Shown here: positions 23,966-31,895 of the stretch, in pieces
Position numbering within the stretch: the stretch's first letter is position 1
How the letters are laid out: every line of letters begins with the position of its first letter
DNA from: SW-6-46-9 sp964452185
GTDB lineage: Bacteria; Patescibacteriota; Minisyncoccia; Phycocordibacterales; SW-6-46-9
Direction of reading: 5' to 3'
DNA: 51,821 nt
Assembly (NCBI GenBank): GCA_964452185.1
Contig: CAYVKO010000003.1
Location: 1 to 51,821, forward strand
Made by a program: the position numbers and the translations under genes
Notes under the pieces: generated by a model
Database searches by the model: none
What the model saw: only the letters and a program-made list of their open reading frames with translations
Told to the model about the DNA's origin: nothing

Positions 23966-24748
23966 CTAAAACATTTTTTGCTGGCTTGGCGACATGTTGT
24001 CGATAACTTCCTGGGAAGTTTCTCGGAATGTACAGTAATCGCACTCATCGTCAGATGGTGGCACTTTGTCAGCCATCAGGGTTTCTTTCATGTCAGCCAG
24101 GGTATCGTCAATCCATTCGTCACTTCCTTCATAAACCAGAATTTCTGTTTCGAACTCCAGGCAGTCATTAAAGCCGTCAGCTTGTTTGTCAGCGTTAGCG
24201 TACACAAAGTATCCGCGATCGGACACAGAGAAATCATTGGATCGTAGGAGGTACTGATATATCTCCATTTGGCGTTTCCAGGAATCCTGCCAGTCTGCAT
24301 CCAGAGTTAGATCGCTCTTTTTGGACGTAGCTTTGTAATCAACTACAGCTAAATCACCGCCTTCCTTCTCCCATATATCATCAGGAGCTCCGTATATCAC
24401 AAATCCGGTCTCCTCATGTTTCGTTCGCACGCCGGTAAAGTGGTGTCGCCAGTCGTCTATTTTTCGGTGTGAGAATGGCACTGCTTCAATTTCATACTCT
24501 TTCATCAACGGGTGTGGGGTTCCTTCTTCTCGGTGCTTATCAAATTCTTGCTTAAAGAGTTCATCTACGGCATTGTTGAGAGAAAACGGATATCCTGGTA
24601 CTCGTTTAACTCCCAGGCGTATGTCAACAAAAAAGCATCGTGGGCATTCTAAGAATAATCCTATTTTAGAACGACTTAACTCAAACCCATCAGGATTTTC
24701 CGGATCGAATACATATTTGGTTCGTGGAACATTGTAGTACCGAGACAT
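23966..24748 (-). CDS. RecB/Cas4-like PD-(D/E)XK nuclease
   Basis: The catalytic core is GAPDDIWE (Asp of motif II), then AVVDYKATSK (the D-x-K pair), then the helix WKRQMEIYQYLLR with the QxxxY motif of the RecB/Cas4 group. Two cysteine pairs, CPRC near residue 35 and CDYC near 238, are placed like the four Fe-S ligands of Cas4/AddB-type nucleases. No cas genes are present, so a role in DNA repair or end processing is more likely than CRISPR adaptation. 260 residues. Confidence 0.88.
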   Translation of the reverse strand: MSRYYNVPRTKYVFDPENPDGFELSRSKIGLFLECPRCFFVDIRLGVKRVPGYPFSLNNAVDELFKQEFDKHREEGTPHPLMKEYEIEAVPFSHRKIDDWRHHFTGVRTKHEETGFVIYGAPDDIWEKEGGDLAVVDYKATSKKSDLTLDADWQDSWKRQMEIYQYLLRSNDFSVSDRGYFVYANADKQADGFNDCLEFETEILVYEGSDEWIDDTLADMKETLMADKVPPSDDECDYCTFRETSQEVIDNMSPSQQKMF

Positions 24749-24763
24749 AGATAAAGTATTTTA

Positions 24764-25603
24764 TTAAACATGACATAAATGATTCACCTCCTCCATCACC
24801 TCTTCGATTTTGTCGTCATCAAACCCGAGAGCCTCCAGCTTTTCTTTTTTATCACGCAGTGTTTTGCAGAGTACTATATCTTGTTTCGTTAACTCCCGTT
24901 TGTGTGATCCGGATAATGTTGTTAGGGCCGTGACCGGTTGTAGAGAGGCTTCTTCAATCAGGCTCTCAAGGTTTTCTTCTTCTGGATATCCCCAGCCGAT
25001 CATTTTCAAGTCAGCGCACTCTCCGTACTCTACTGCTTGATCGGAAAATTTAGTGTTTGTCACGAGCCATCGTTCGATTGTTTTGTTGCGGGCAGCAAAC
25101 TCTCCAAATCCGTTCTCGGCTAAATCATCAAAGCGAGCTTTTACATAAAGCGGGATTTGCAGCGAAGATTTAACGGATCGGCTGTTGTGGAATTTTGCCT
25201 CTACAAGCGCAAGCGTGTCATCGTTTTCAGCTACAACATCAACTTCGTGCTCAGTACATCGACCGTCCACGATTGTGCCTACATGTGTTTTGAACCCTTT
25301 TGTATTGAATATTCGTGCTACAAACTCTTCAAAAGGATATCCGGTCGGGCCCAGATCAGCCAAAGACTGCCGAAGCGAATAACGTGCTGCATACGACTTT
25401 CTGTGCTCCTTTAGAAGGTCAAAGGCTTTTGTGTATAAGGCGTCACTTGAAGTAACTTTATCGATGCTGTTGCTAATCTTTTCAACTATCTCATTGACCA
25501 CACTGTCGGGAGCGTGAGCTTGTTTAAGCGACTGCTGGAGCTTTCCTTTCTTAAAAACCTCTTTGGTACCGTCACGTTTCGTGACTGTAATTGTTTCGTT
25601 CAT
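24764..25603 (-). CDS. ATP-cone domain fused to Mrr-like restriction endonuclease domain
   Basis: An N-terminal ATP-cone (1-85; ITVTKRDGTKEVFKKGKLQQ) is joined to a PD-(D/E)XK domain (about 90-215) with FEEFVARIFNTKGFKTH, EHEVDVVAEN and LVEAKFH, the Asp and Glu-x-Lys of Mrr-type nucleases. The C-terminus (about 215-279) is helical. ATP-cones normally sense ATP/dATP in ribonucleotide reductase, so the nuclease may be nucleotide-gated. No methyltransferase lies beside it, so a classical restriction-modification role is not supported. The family recurs in CPR and Bacteroidota. Confidence 0.85.
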   Translation of the reverse strand: MNETITVTKRDGTKEVFKKGKLQQSLKQAHAPDSVVNEIVEKISNSIDKVTSSDALYTKAFDLLKEHRKSYAARYSLRQSLADLGPTGYPFEEFVARIFNTKGFKTHVGTIVDGRCTEHEVDVVAENDDTLALVEAKFHNSRSVKSSLQIPLYVKARFDDLAENGFGEFAARNKTIERWLVTNTKFSDQAVEYGECADLKMIGWGYPEEENLESLIEEASLQPVTALTTLSGSHKRELTKQDIVLCKTLRDKKEKLEALGFDDDKIEEVMEEVNHLCHV

Positions 25604-25612
25604 CGTACTGAA

Positions 25613-25621
25613 ATTGTATCA
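25613..25621 (-). promoter_or_regulatory. Extended -10 promoter of the ATP-cone nuclease gene
   Basis: Minus-strand TGATACAAT (25621-25613) ends ten bases before the ATG, with a predicted leader of about three bases. Confidence 0.5.
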
Positions 25622-25637
25622 CGGTAGCGGTTCGGAG

Positions 25638-26762
25638 TTATGAACTATTTGCTCGCACAGCAGTACCTATAACCCCTCCGCCTATGCATCTATCTTTGTT
25701 ATAGATTACACATGATTGTCCGGAAGCTACTGCTCGCAGCGGTTCCTCGAACGTTACTACCCACTTCTCTTTTTCTTTCTGTAAAGTGCAAGATTGAAGT
25801 GGCTGGTTATAACGAATTTGTGCAGAAAATCGCTCACCCTCTTCTGGTTTTTGGTTAATCCAGTTAGTTTCTGTCAGGGTGATCTGCTTGCCGTTGTAGA
25901 CTGGTCCGGTTTTTGAATTGTCTTCAGTTACAGTAAGTGTGTTCTTGTCTATATTTTTATCAGCCACATACCACGGCCCGCCATCAGGGCTTTTGTCTGT
26001 AACAGTAAAACCATGCCGTTGACCTATTGTGTACAAAGTCGCCCCTTCATGTGTTCCGATTGTCTCTCCTTGCTCGTTTAGCACGTCTCCTGATTTTGTG
26101 TCTATAAATTCTTTTAGAAAGGTTCGCATGTCCACTTCACCAAGAAAGCACAACCCTTGACTGCCCTTTTTGTTGGCAACGGGTATATCAAACTTTTCGG
26201 CTGTTTTGCGTACCTGTTGTTTTTGCTGGTTTCCGATGGGAAATAAGATATCCTCAAGCTTGTTTTGTGTAAGTTGCCACAAGAAATAAGTCTGATCTTT
26301 GTGGCCGTCCTCCCCTTTCAGCAAATGTACTCCGGATTTCGTTTCTTGTTTGTTTGCATAGTGGCCGGTAGCAATGTAGTCAGCACCATCTTCTAGTGCC
26401 CAGTCATAAAAGGCTCCAAATTTAATTACTCCATTACACATCACATCCGGATTTGGGGTACGACCCGCCTTGTATTCTCGGATCATGTAATCAACTACAC
26501 CATTTTTATACTCATCAGCCAAGTCTACTGTTTGAAACGGAATATCCAACTGAGCTGCTACTTGCATAGCATCCTTTCTTTCCGTTTCCATTGAGCAATC
26601 TAAAAACGGTGGCTGCCAAACGGTCATAAAACAGCCAACAACATCAAATCCGGCATCTTTTAGCAAGGCTGCAGAAGTGGATGAATCCACACCTCCGGAC
26701 ATTCCGACGTACACGGTTGTGTCTGACTCGTTGTTGATGTTTTTAGTATGATCTGGAAGCAT
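25638..26762 (-). CDS. mnmA: tRNA-specific 2-thiouridylase MnmA
   Basis: MnmA thiolates U34 of Lys, Glu and Gln tRNAs. The PP-loop is GMSGGVDSS, the catalytic cysteines lie in DVMCNGVIKFG and GSQGLCFLGEV, and the C-terminal beta domain (about 210-374) includes GPWYVADKN and LRAVASGQSCVIY. I place the start at the ATG at 26762; a TTG at 26768 would add two residues. It follows trmD by ten bases, so both tRNA modification genes are co-transcribed. Confidence 0.97.
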   Translation of the reverse strand: MLPDHTKNINNESDTTVYVGMSGGVDSSTSAALLKDAGFDVVGCFMTVWQPPFLDCSMETERKDAMQVAAQLDIPFQTVDLADEYKNGVVDYMIREYKAGRTPNPDVMCNGVIKFGAFYDWALEDGADYIATGHYANKQETKSGVHLLKGEDGHKDQTYFLWQLTQNKLEDILFPIGNQQKQQVRKTAEKFDIPVANKKGSQGLCFLGEVDMRTFLKEFIDTKSGDVLNEQGETIGTHEGATLYTIGQRHGFTVTDKSPDGGPWYVADKNIDKNTLTVTEDNSKTGPVYNGKQITLTETNWINQKPEEGERFSAQIRYNQPLQSCTLQKEKEKWVVTFEEPLRAVASGQSCVIYNKDRCIGGGVIGTAVRANSS

Positions 26763-26772
26763 AATCAAGATC

Positions 26773-27435
26773 CTAAGAGTTGTTTTCTTGTGTATTTTGC
26801 GCTTGGCGCTTGCGCCACTCTTCTATCTTTTTGTGGTGGCCGGACAAAAGTACATCGGGAACTGTGTATTCCTCCTGTTGGTAAGTGATGGTTTCTGGTC
26901 GGGTGTACACGTGTGTGCCGCTCGTTCGCGCTTCTTCTAACGAATTTTCATTCCCGAGTACTCCCGGCACAAATCGACTTATCGTGTCGATCATAATAAG
27001 TGCGGGTAGTTCGCCGCCCGTGAGAATATATGGGCCAACAGATATTTCCCGAGCATTGAGCGCTTCCACAACTCTTCTGTCTATTCCTTCGTATCGACCA
27101 CAGATAATAATTGCGTGGTCAACATTTTTTTCTGTATTTTTAGCTACGTCAGTATCGAATTGATTTCCTTGGGCAGAGGTTATAAACACAACCCCTCCTC
27201 CATACTCTTTAGTGGCTTGATCGACCGCTTTTAAGATAGGCTCTGCTTGCATCACCATGCCCGGCCCTCCTCCATACGGCTTCTGGTCAACCTGGTCGTG
27301 CTTGTTATCAGCGAAATTTCTCGGGTCAAATGTGTCTACGGCAATCAGATCGTCGTCTTGTGCACGACCAAGGATTGATTCATTGGTGTAGTTTTCGATT
27401 AGGTTTGGGAAAATTGTAATAACAGAAAATCGCAT
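26773..27435 (-). CDS. trmD: tRNA (guanine-N1-)-methyltransferase TrmD
   Basis: TrmD methylates G37 to prevent frameshifting. The trefoil-knot SPOUT fold shows ITIFPNLIENYTNESILGRA, KPYGGGPGMVMQAEPI, CGRYEGIDRR and YILTGGELPALIMIDTISRF with the catalytic GGELP region. The linker and short C-terminal helices reach 220 residues, normal length. In many bacteria trmD is beside rpsP; here rpsP lies about 1.1 kb away behind khpA and an unrelated plus-strand gene, so the order is only partly kept. Confidence 0.98.
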   Translation of the reverse strand: MRFSVITIFPNLIENYTNESILGRAQDDDLIAVDTFDPRNFADNKHDQVDQKPYGGGPGMVMQAEPILKAVDQATKEYGGGVVFITSAQGNQFDTDVAKNTEKNVDHAIIICGRYEGIDRRVVEALNAREISVGPYILTGGELPALIMIDTISRFVPGVLGNENSLEEARTSGTHVYTRPETITYQQEEYTVPDVLLSGHHKKIEEWRKRQAQNTQENNS

Positions 27436-27442
27436 TGATTTG

Positions 27443-27451
27443 AATATAGCA
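27443..27451 (-). promoter_or_regulatory. Extended -10 promoter of trmD-mnmA
   Basis: Minus-strand TGCTATATT (27451-27443) ends eight bases before the trmD ATG. The mRNA would be leaderless. Confidence 0.5.
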
Positions 27452-27509
27452 ATTAATTGTGATTAACTAAACCCAGTCTCGATTTTGTACCTTTAACAAA
27501 CGGAACACG

Positions 27510-27905
27510 ATGGAGCTTAACAAGAAAGGCGCGAATGCTTTATGGATATCTCTTTTTCTTGTTACACCGATCAGCTTTGTTGGTTTAACGTACCACGAAG
27601 CCGCTGGTCAGGTGTTAGCGTATATCCCTACTGACGTGGTCTGGATAATAGGTATAGGTAGTTGGTCAGCCAGCACTTTCCTTATTGGTTATACAGCATA
27701 CCGATATGCTGCATACCAGTGTTTGTGTACTTGGCATGTAGTGGCCTTCTGCACTCTACTTTTTTTAAGTTTATGGATTACGTTTTTGCGTTTTCCGTCT
27801 AACTTTTTTCGGGGTTTAACAACAGGAGTTGCGGCAGTCGTCTTGGTTGGCGGCTTCAGCTCTCTTGTTGGACTGAACAACCAAAGAGCCGAAGATGACG
27901 TCTAA
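27510..27905 (+). CDS. Four-helix membrane protein of unknown function
   Basis: This 131-residue protein has hydrophobic helices at about 10-27, 42-62, 72-90 and 102-121, with short loops and an acidic C-terminal end (NNQRAEDDV). I do not recognise a family. It stands alone on the plus strand between minus-strand operons, and a terminator follows its stop, so it forms its own transcription unit. No clear Shine-Dalgarno sequence. Confidence 0.65.
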   Translation: MELNKKGANALWISLFLVTPISFVGLTYHEAAGQVLAYIPTDVVWIIGIGSWSASTFLIGYTAYRYAAYQCLCTWHVVAFCTLLFLSLWITFLRFPSNFFRGLTTGVAAVVLVGGFSSLVGLNNQRAEDDV

Positions 27906-27951
27906 GAACTTTGGTTAGCAAATTTACACTCCATCCTCATTTTTCATTCAC

Positions 27952-27992
27952 GACCGCATCAGCATACGTTGTTGGTGCGGTCTTCTAATTTA
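27952..27992 (+). terminator. Terminator after the gene at 27510
   Basis: GACCGCATCA (27952-27961) pairs with TGGTGCGGTC (27973-27982) around an 11-base loop, followed by TTCTAATTT. Confidence 0.65.
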
Positions 27993-28027
27993 ACCTAGCT
28001 TCTGTGATGTATATCAGTAGTCAATAC

Positions 28028-28055
28028 AAAAGCCGACCAGAATCGGTCGACTTTT
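28028..28055 (-). terminator. Terminator after khpA
   Basis: On the minus strand AAAAGTCGACC / GGTCGGCTTTT pair with one mismatch around a six-base loop, followed by GTATTG. It lies 37 bases past the khpA stop and could act in both directions. Confidence 0.6.
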
Positions 28056-28091
28056 AACATGAAGATACTGATTCTTATTAGGCCGGATCAG

Positions 28092-28460
28092 TTACGACTT
28101 TAGTTCTTCCATCGCGTCGTCTACAGAACTTCCTGAATCTTCATCTGATTCGTCATCACTTTCACCTTCTTCATCTTCTCCGGGAGACGGCACTTCGCCG
28201 CGCTCTTCCGGCTCACGAATCTTGAGATTTACACGAGCCTGGTTTTTCATGCCTACCGTACGGAGTAGAGTACGCAAAGCCTTTGCTGTGTTTCCATTCC
28301 GGCCAATCACTTTCCCCATGTCCTCAGCGTGGACATCAAGTGTCATCAACACACCCATTTCGTCAACGGTACGTTGTACTTGCACGTCCTCGGGGTGATC
28401 GACTATATGTTCAACAACAAACTGCAAAAATTTCTTATCTTCGTATTCTTCTTCAGCCAT
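28092..28460 (-). CDS. khpA: KH-domain RNA-binding protein KhpA
   Basis: KhpA (formerly YlqC) binds RNA, often as a dimer with KhpB, and affects cell division and small-RNA biology in Gram-positives. The type II KH motif is GKVIGRNGNTAKALR (54-68). The fold covers residues 1-85. The last about 35 residues are an Asp/Glu/Ser tail not found in typical 75-residue KhpA. It follows rpsP by 84 bases, the common rpsP-khpA order. Confidence 0.93.
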   Translation of the reverse strand: MAEEEYEDKKFLQFVVEHIVDHPEDVQVQRTVDEMGVLMTLDVHAEDMGKVIGRNGNTAKALRTLLRTVGMKNQARVNLKIREPEERGEVPSPGEDEEGESDDESDEDSGSSVDDAMEELKS

Positions 28461-28544
28461 AGAATATCAAACTAGAATTTCTAATCACAGCCTCGACGAA
28501 GCTGTTAGTGTGAATTATACGCTAAAACTTTTTTATTACAAACC

Positions 28545-29036
28545 CTAACTGGCGTCTTGGTTTTCTTCATCCTCCTCCCCCTCTTCACCTTCTTCTTGAG
28601 GCTCTTCTGACTCTTCATCTTCTTGCTCTACCTCGTCGTCTTCAACCTCTTCTTCAGTAGTAGAGCTGTCTTCTTCTGTGTCTTCTCCTGCCTCCTCTTC
28701 GTCTGGCTCACTTGAATCCGTTTCTGATTTCGGCTCTTCATCACTTCCCCCCTCTTTCTTTATTGGAGATTTTTTAGGGAGTGGATTGGTTGTGTCGCCT
28801 TCAATGACACCAGCTTTTACAAGTAGATTATGAACTGTTTCGCTTGGTTGAGCGCCGTTAGATATCCAATGCTCAATACGCTCCGGTTTTAGATCATGCT
28901 CATCGGAGCGAGCATCGTATGTACCAACTTGTTCTACATAATTACCTGGCTGTGGTGCGCGGCCGCGCTCAGTAACAATCACCCGGTAAGATGGGTCATG
29001 TTTTCGGCCAACGCGTGCGAGTCGAATTCGTAGCAT
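28545..29036 (-). CDS. rpsP: 30S ribosomal protein bS16 with a long acidic tail
   Basis: bS16 stabilises the 30S body. The family core is MLRIRLARVGRKHDPSYRVI, ERGRAPQPGNYVEQVGTYD and IEHWISNGAQPSETVHNLL (about 1-85). The remaining about 75 residues are almost only Glu, Asp, Ser and Thr, doubling the usual length of about 80-90. Such a tail would be disordered and strongly negative. It is preceded by an extended -10 promoter ten bases before the ATG. Confidence 0.97.
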   Translation of the reverse strand: MLRIRLARVGRKHDPSYRVIVTERGRAPQPGNYVEQVGTYDARSDEHDLKPERIEHWISNGAQPSETVHNLLVKAGVIEGDTTNPLPKKSPIKKEGGSDEEPKSETDSSEPDEEEAGEDTEEDSSTTEEEVEDDEVEQEDEESEEPQEEGEEGEEDEENQDAS

Positions 29037-29045
29037 ACAAAAAAG

Positions 29046-29054
29046 ATAATAGCA
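29046..29054 (-). promoter_or_regulatory. Extended -10 promoter of rpsP-khpA
   Basis: Minus-strand TGCTATTAT (29054-29046) ends ten bases before the rpsP ATG; predicted leader about three bases. Confidence 0.55.
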
Positions 29055-29146
29055 GAAAAATAAGGTTTCGCAAGGAAGAAATCATTAATTGAAAAACGGG
29101 ATTGGTGATAAATATGACTATAAAGGGTATTAATTTGTGCTTAATG

Positions 29147-29155
29147 TGCTACACT
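29147..29155 (+). promoter_or_regulatory. Extended -10 promoter of rnr
   Basis: TGCTACACT (29147-29155) ends nine bases before the rnr ATG at 29165; predicted start near 29162. Confidence 0.5.
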
Positions 29156-29164
29156 TGAATAGCG

Positions 29165-31129
29165 ATGAACACAACTAACGACACTGACAACGATACTTTT
29201 GAAGCAATTATTTCAACAACATCAACCGGTGTAGGTTTTGTTACTCCGCCGTTTGAGCCTGGAGAGGAAGAACCTGAAGATTTAGTAATCCCTTCTGATC
29301 AAATCAACGGTGCGTTTGATGGCGATACAGTACTGGTTAAGCCACGACCGGAAGTTGATAACGAAAAGGGTGACCTCACTATAGGCGAAGTGATTGAGAT
29401 AGTTCGACGATCCCGTACGCAGTTTGTTGGCACTATCCAAAAGAATGGTGATACCTACTTCCTGCTGCCGGACAAGAAAGATATGTACGAAGATATTTTC
29501 ATTCATACCGATGAGGATCTACCTGATGGCCATAAGGCGCTTGTGGAAATCACGGATTGGGGTCGGCCGGAAGCCGGCAAAAATCCTTCCGGCACCATAA
29601 AGGAGGTACTTGGCCCGAAAGGCGATCATGAAGTAGAGATGCAGTCTATCATTAAAGATAAAGGTATTGAGGTTGATTTTCCGCAGGATGTTATGGAAGA
29701 AGCGAGCGAACTGGAGGACTGGAGTATGGAGGATGAAGACTTGTCGAACCGCCGGGACTTCCGAGATGTAACCACCATGACCATTGACCCGGCAACAGCC
29801 AAGGACTTTGATGATGCAATTTCCTTTCAGCGGCTGGAAGACGGCAACTACAAAATAGGGATTCACATTGCTGACGTATCACACTTTGTTCGGCCAGAAA
29901 CTGCTCTCGACCGAGAAGCACGTGAACGAGCCTTCAGTGTTTACTTGGTAGACCGAACAATTCCTATGCTTCCACCGGTACTTTCAAACGATGTCTGTAG
30001 TCTCAAGCCAAATGTTGACCGCCTGTCTTTCTCGGCAGAGTTTACAGTAACGCCGGAGGGGAATATTAAAGATCGATGGTTCGGTAAGGGTGTTATCCAT
30101 TCCGATCAGCGTTTCTCCTACCAAGAAGCGCAGGCGCAAATTGATAGCGGTAATGATGAGTTTTCTGATGAACTTAAAATTTTAAATAACGTAGCAAAAG
30201 TTCTCCGAAACCGTCGTTTCGGCAACGGATCTATTGACTTTCACAGCGAAGAGGTAAGGTTTGAGCTGGATGAAGATGGCACACCAACAGCAATCACCAA
30301 AAAAGAACGGCTTGATACACACAAGATGATTGAAGAGTACATGCTCCTTGCTAACCGAGATATAGCTAAAGAGATAGAACGCATGACCGAGGATGAAGAT
30401 GAAAGGCATTTCTTTATGTACCGGGTTCACGGCCTTCCGGACAGAGATCGGTTAAGTGAGCTTGGGGTATTCTTGCGAGCGCTAGGGTACGACTTCGAGC
30501 TCGAAGAAGGTGTGGAGGTGACGAATCGAGATATAAATGCACTTCTAGACCAGGCTTCTGGCCGGGCTGAAGAAGGGTTGGTAAATACTGAAGTTATCCG
30601 AACAATGGACAAAGCGACGTACAAGACCCAAAACAAAGGCCACTTTGGATTAGCTTTCGAATACTACACTCACTTCACTTCCCCGATTCGGCGATACCCT
30701 GATCTCCTAGTCCACCGTCTTCTGGAGAAACACCTTAACGATAAAACTATCCCTTCCCAGGAATTTAATTTCTATCAGGCTGCAGCGGAGCACGCTTCAT
30801 CTCGTGAACGTGAAGTGTTAGAAGCTGAGCGAGATTCTATTGCTTACAAGCGAGCTGAGTACATGAGTGAACACGTAGGTGAAGAATTTACAGCTGTTAT
30901 CAGTGGTATGTCGAAGCATGGTTTCTACGTTGAAGAAGAAAAAACACTCGCTAACGGCATGGTGCATGTCAGCAATATGGGTGATGACTACTTCGAGCTT
31001 GATGAAGAACAGTATGCTTTTGTAGGTAAGGATTCCGGAAAAACGTATACCCTTGGAGATACTGTAAAGGTTGAACTGACTGGTGTAGATATAGACAACC
31101 GTGAAATAGACTTTGAGTTAATTGAGTAG
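29165..31129 (+). CDS. rnr: Exoribonuclease R (RNB family)
   Basis: RNase R degrades structured RNA 3' to 5'. OB-type cold-shock segments occupy about 1-150. The RNB domain starts with IDPATAKDFDDAIS, giving the catalytic aspartates 208, 214, 216 and 217, and continues through ADVSHFVRP and HFTSPIRRYPDLLVHRLL. An S1 domain (about 570-654) follows. The basic C-terminal tail of E. coli RNase R is missing, making 654 residues. It is convergent with the LOG gene, with six bases between stops. Confidence 0.97.
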   Translation: MNTTNDTDNDTFEAIISTTSTGVGFVTPPFEPGEEEPEDLVIPSDQINGAFDGDTVLVKPRPEVDNEKGDLTIGEVIEIVRRSRTQFVGTIQKNGDTYFLLPDKKDMYEDIFIHTDEDLPDGHKALVEITDWGRPEAGKNPSGTIKEVLGPKGDHEVEMQSIIKDKGIEVDFPQDVMEEASELEDWSMEDEDLSNRRDFRDVTTMTIDPATAKDFDDAISFQRLEDGNYKIGIHIADVSHFVRPETALDREARERAFSVYLVDRTIPMLPPVLSNDVCSLKPNVDRLSFSAEFTVTPEGNIKDRWFGKGVIHSDQRFSYQEAQAQIDSGNDEFSDELKILNNVAKVLRNRRFGNGSIDFHSEEVRFELDEDGTPTAITKKERLDTHKMIEEYMLLANRDIAKEIERMTEDEDERHFFMYRVHGLPDRDRLSELGVFLRALGYDFELEEGVEVTNRDINALLDQASGRAEEGLVNTEVIRTMDKATYKTQNKGHFGLAFEYYTHFTSPIRRYPDLLVHRLLEKHLNDKTIPSQEFNFYQAAAEHASSREREVLEAERDSIAYKRAEYMSEHVGEEFTAVISGMSKHGFYVEEEKTLANGMVHVSNMGDDYFELDEEQYAFVGKDSGKTYTLGDTVKVELTGVDIDNREIDFELIE

Positions 31130-31135
31130 AAAGAA

Positions 31136-31885
31136 CTACTCGTCTCGCAGCTCTGCTTCAGATACCATATTCACCACTTCGTCTTCGTCGTCGGTAATGT
31201 GGTAAAGATCAATATCTGCTTCGCTGATAGTTTCGAATTTATTTAATAGTATATTTTCAACAAAGTCTTCGAAAGGGTCCCAGAAATCACTGCCTACAAG
31301 AATGATAGGAACTTGTACAATTTTCTCCGTTTGTACAAGTGTTAATATTTCCAGAAATTCATCGAGTGTGCCGAATCCGCCAGGAAAAAATATATATGCT
31401 TCCGCCGAAAAAGCCAAAGCCACCTTGCGGACGAAGAAATAGTGAAACTCTTCGTACTCCTCTGTGTATGAATTAAGTGTTTGTTCGGCAGGTAACTCAA
31501 TGTTGAGTCCTAGTGAGTGACCTGAATCATCCCCCTTGGCCTCACTAGCTCCTTTGTTAGCTGCCTCCATGATTCCCGGACCGCCTCCGGTGACTATGTC
31601 AATCCCTTCTTCAGCCACCCGTCTAGCTACTCGAACAGCTTTTTGATAATGAGGGTTGTCTTCGTCAAAACGTGCTGAACCATAGAAGGTTACTCTGTTT
31701 TTGTGTTTTCGAACAAAGTTGAGCCCACGTATGAATTCATGGCGGATAACGTGGATCCGGTCGCGCAAATCTTTATCTAGTTGGTCTAAGGTTAACGGAC
31801 CTTCCTGCGCATCTTCGAGATTAGCAGTTTTTACGTCTGAACTAGATGCTTTCTTTTTTGGTGTATTGTCTTCTTGATTGGTCAT
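31136..31885 (-). CDS. LOG-family Rossmann-fold protein (TIGR00730 type)
   Basis: LOG proteins hydrolyse cytokinin or nucleoside monophosphates to the base and ribose phosphate. The motifs GGGPGIMEAANKGA and PGGFGTLDEFLEILTLVQTEK are the active-site pair of the family. A charged N-terminal extension (1-40) precedes the fold. The natural substrate in such bacteria is unknown; annotation as lysine decarboxylase would be wrong. The gene follows smc by ten bases and is probably co-transcribed with it. Confidence 0.92.
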   Translation of the reverse strand: MTNQEDNTPKKKASSSDVKTANLEDAQEGPLTLDQLDKDLRDRIHVIRHEFIRGLNFVRKHKNRVTFYGSARFDEDNPHYQKAVRVARRVAEEGIDIVTGGGPGIMEAANKGASEAKGDDSGHSLGLNIELPAEQTLNSYTEEYEEFHYFFVRKVALAFSAEAYIFFPGGFGTLDEFLEILTLVQTEKIVQVPIILVGSDFWDPFEDFVENILLNKFETISEADIDLYHITDDEDEVVNMVSEAELRDE

Positions 31886-31895
31886 TACTATTGAA

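Noticed and set aside
23964..24044. Longer N-terminus for the MGMT-like gene
   Set aside because: It would overlap the nuclease gene in another frame, and the residues do not resemble the family; the ATG at 23963 is well placed.
23966..24748. Cas4 and a CRISPR locus
   Set aside because: No cas1/cas2 or repeat array is present; the protein is one of the widespread RecB-like nucleases.
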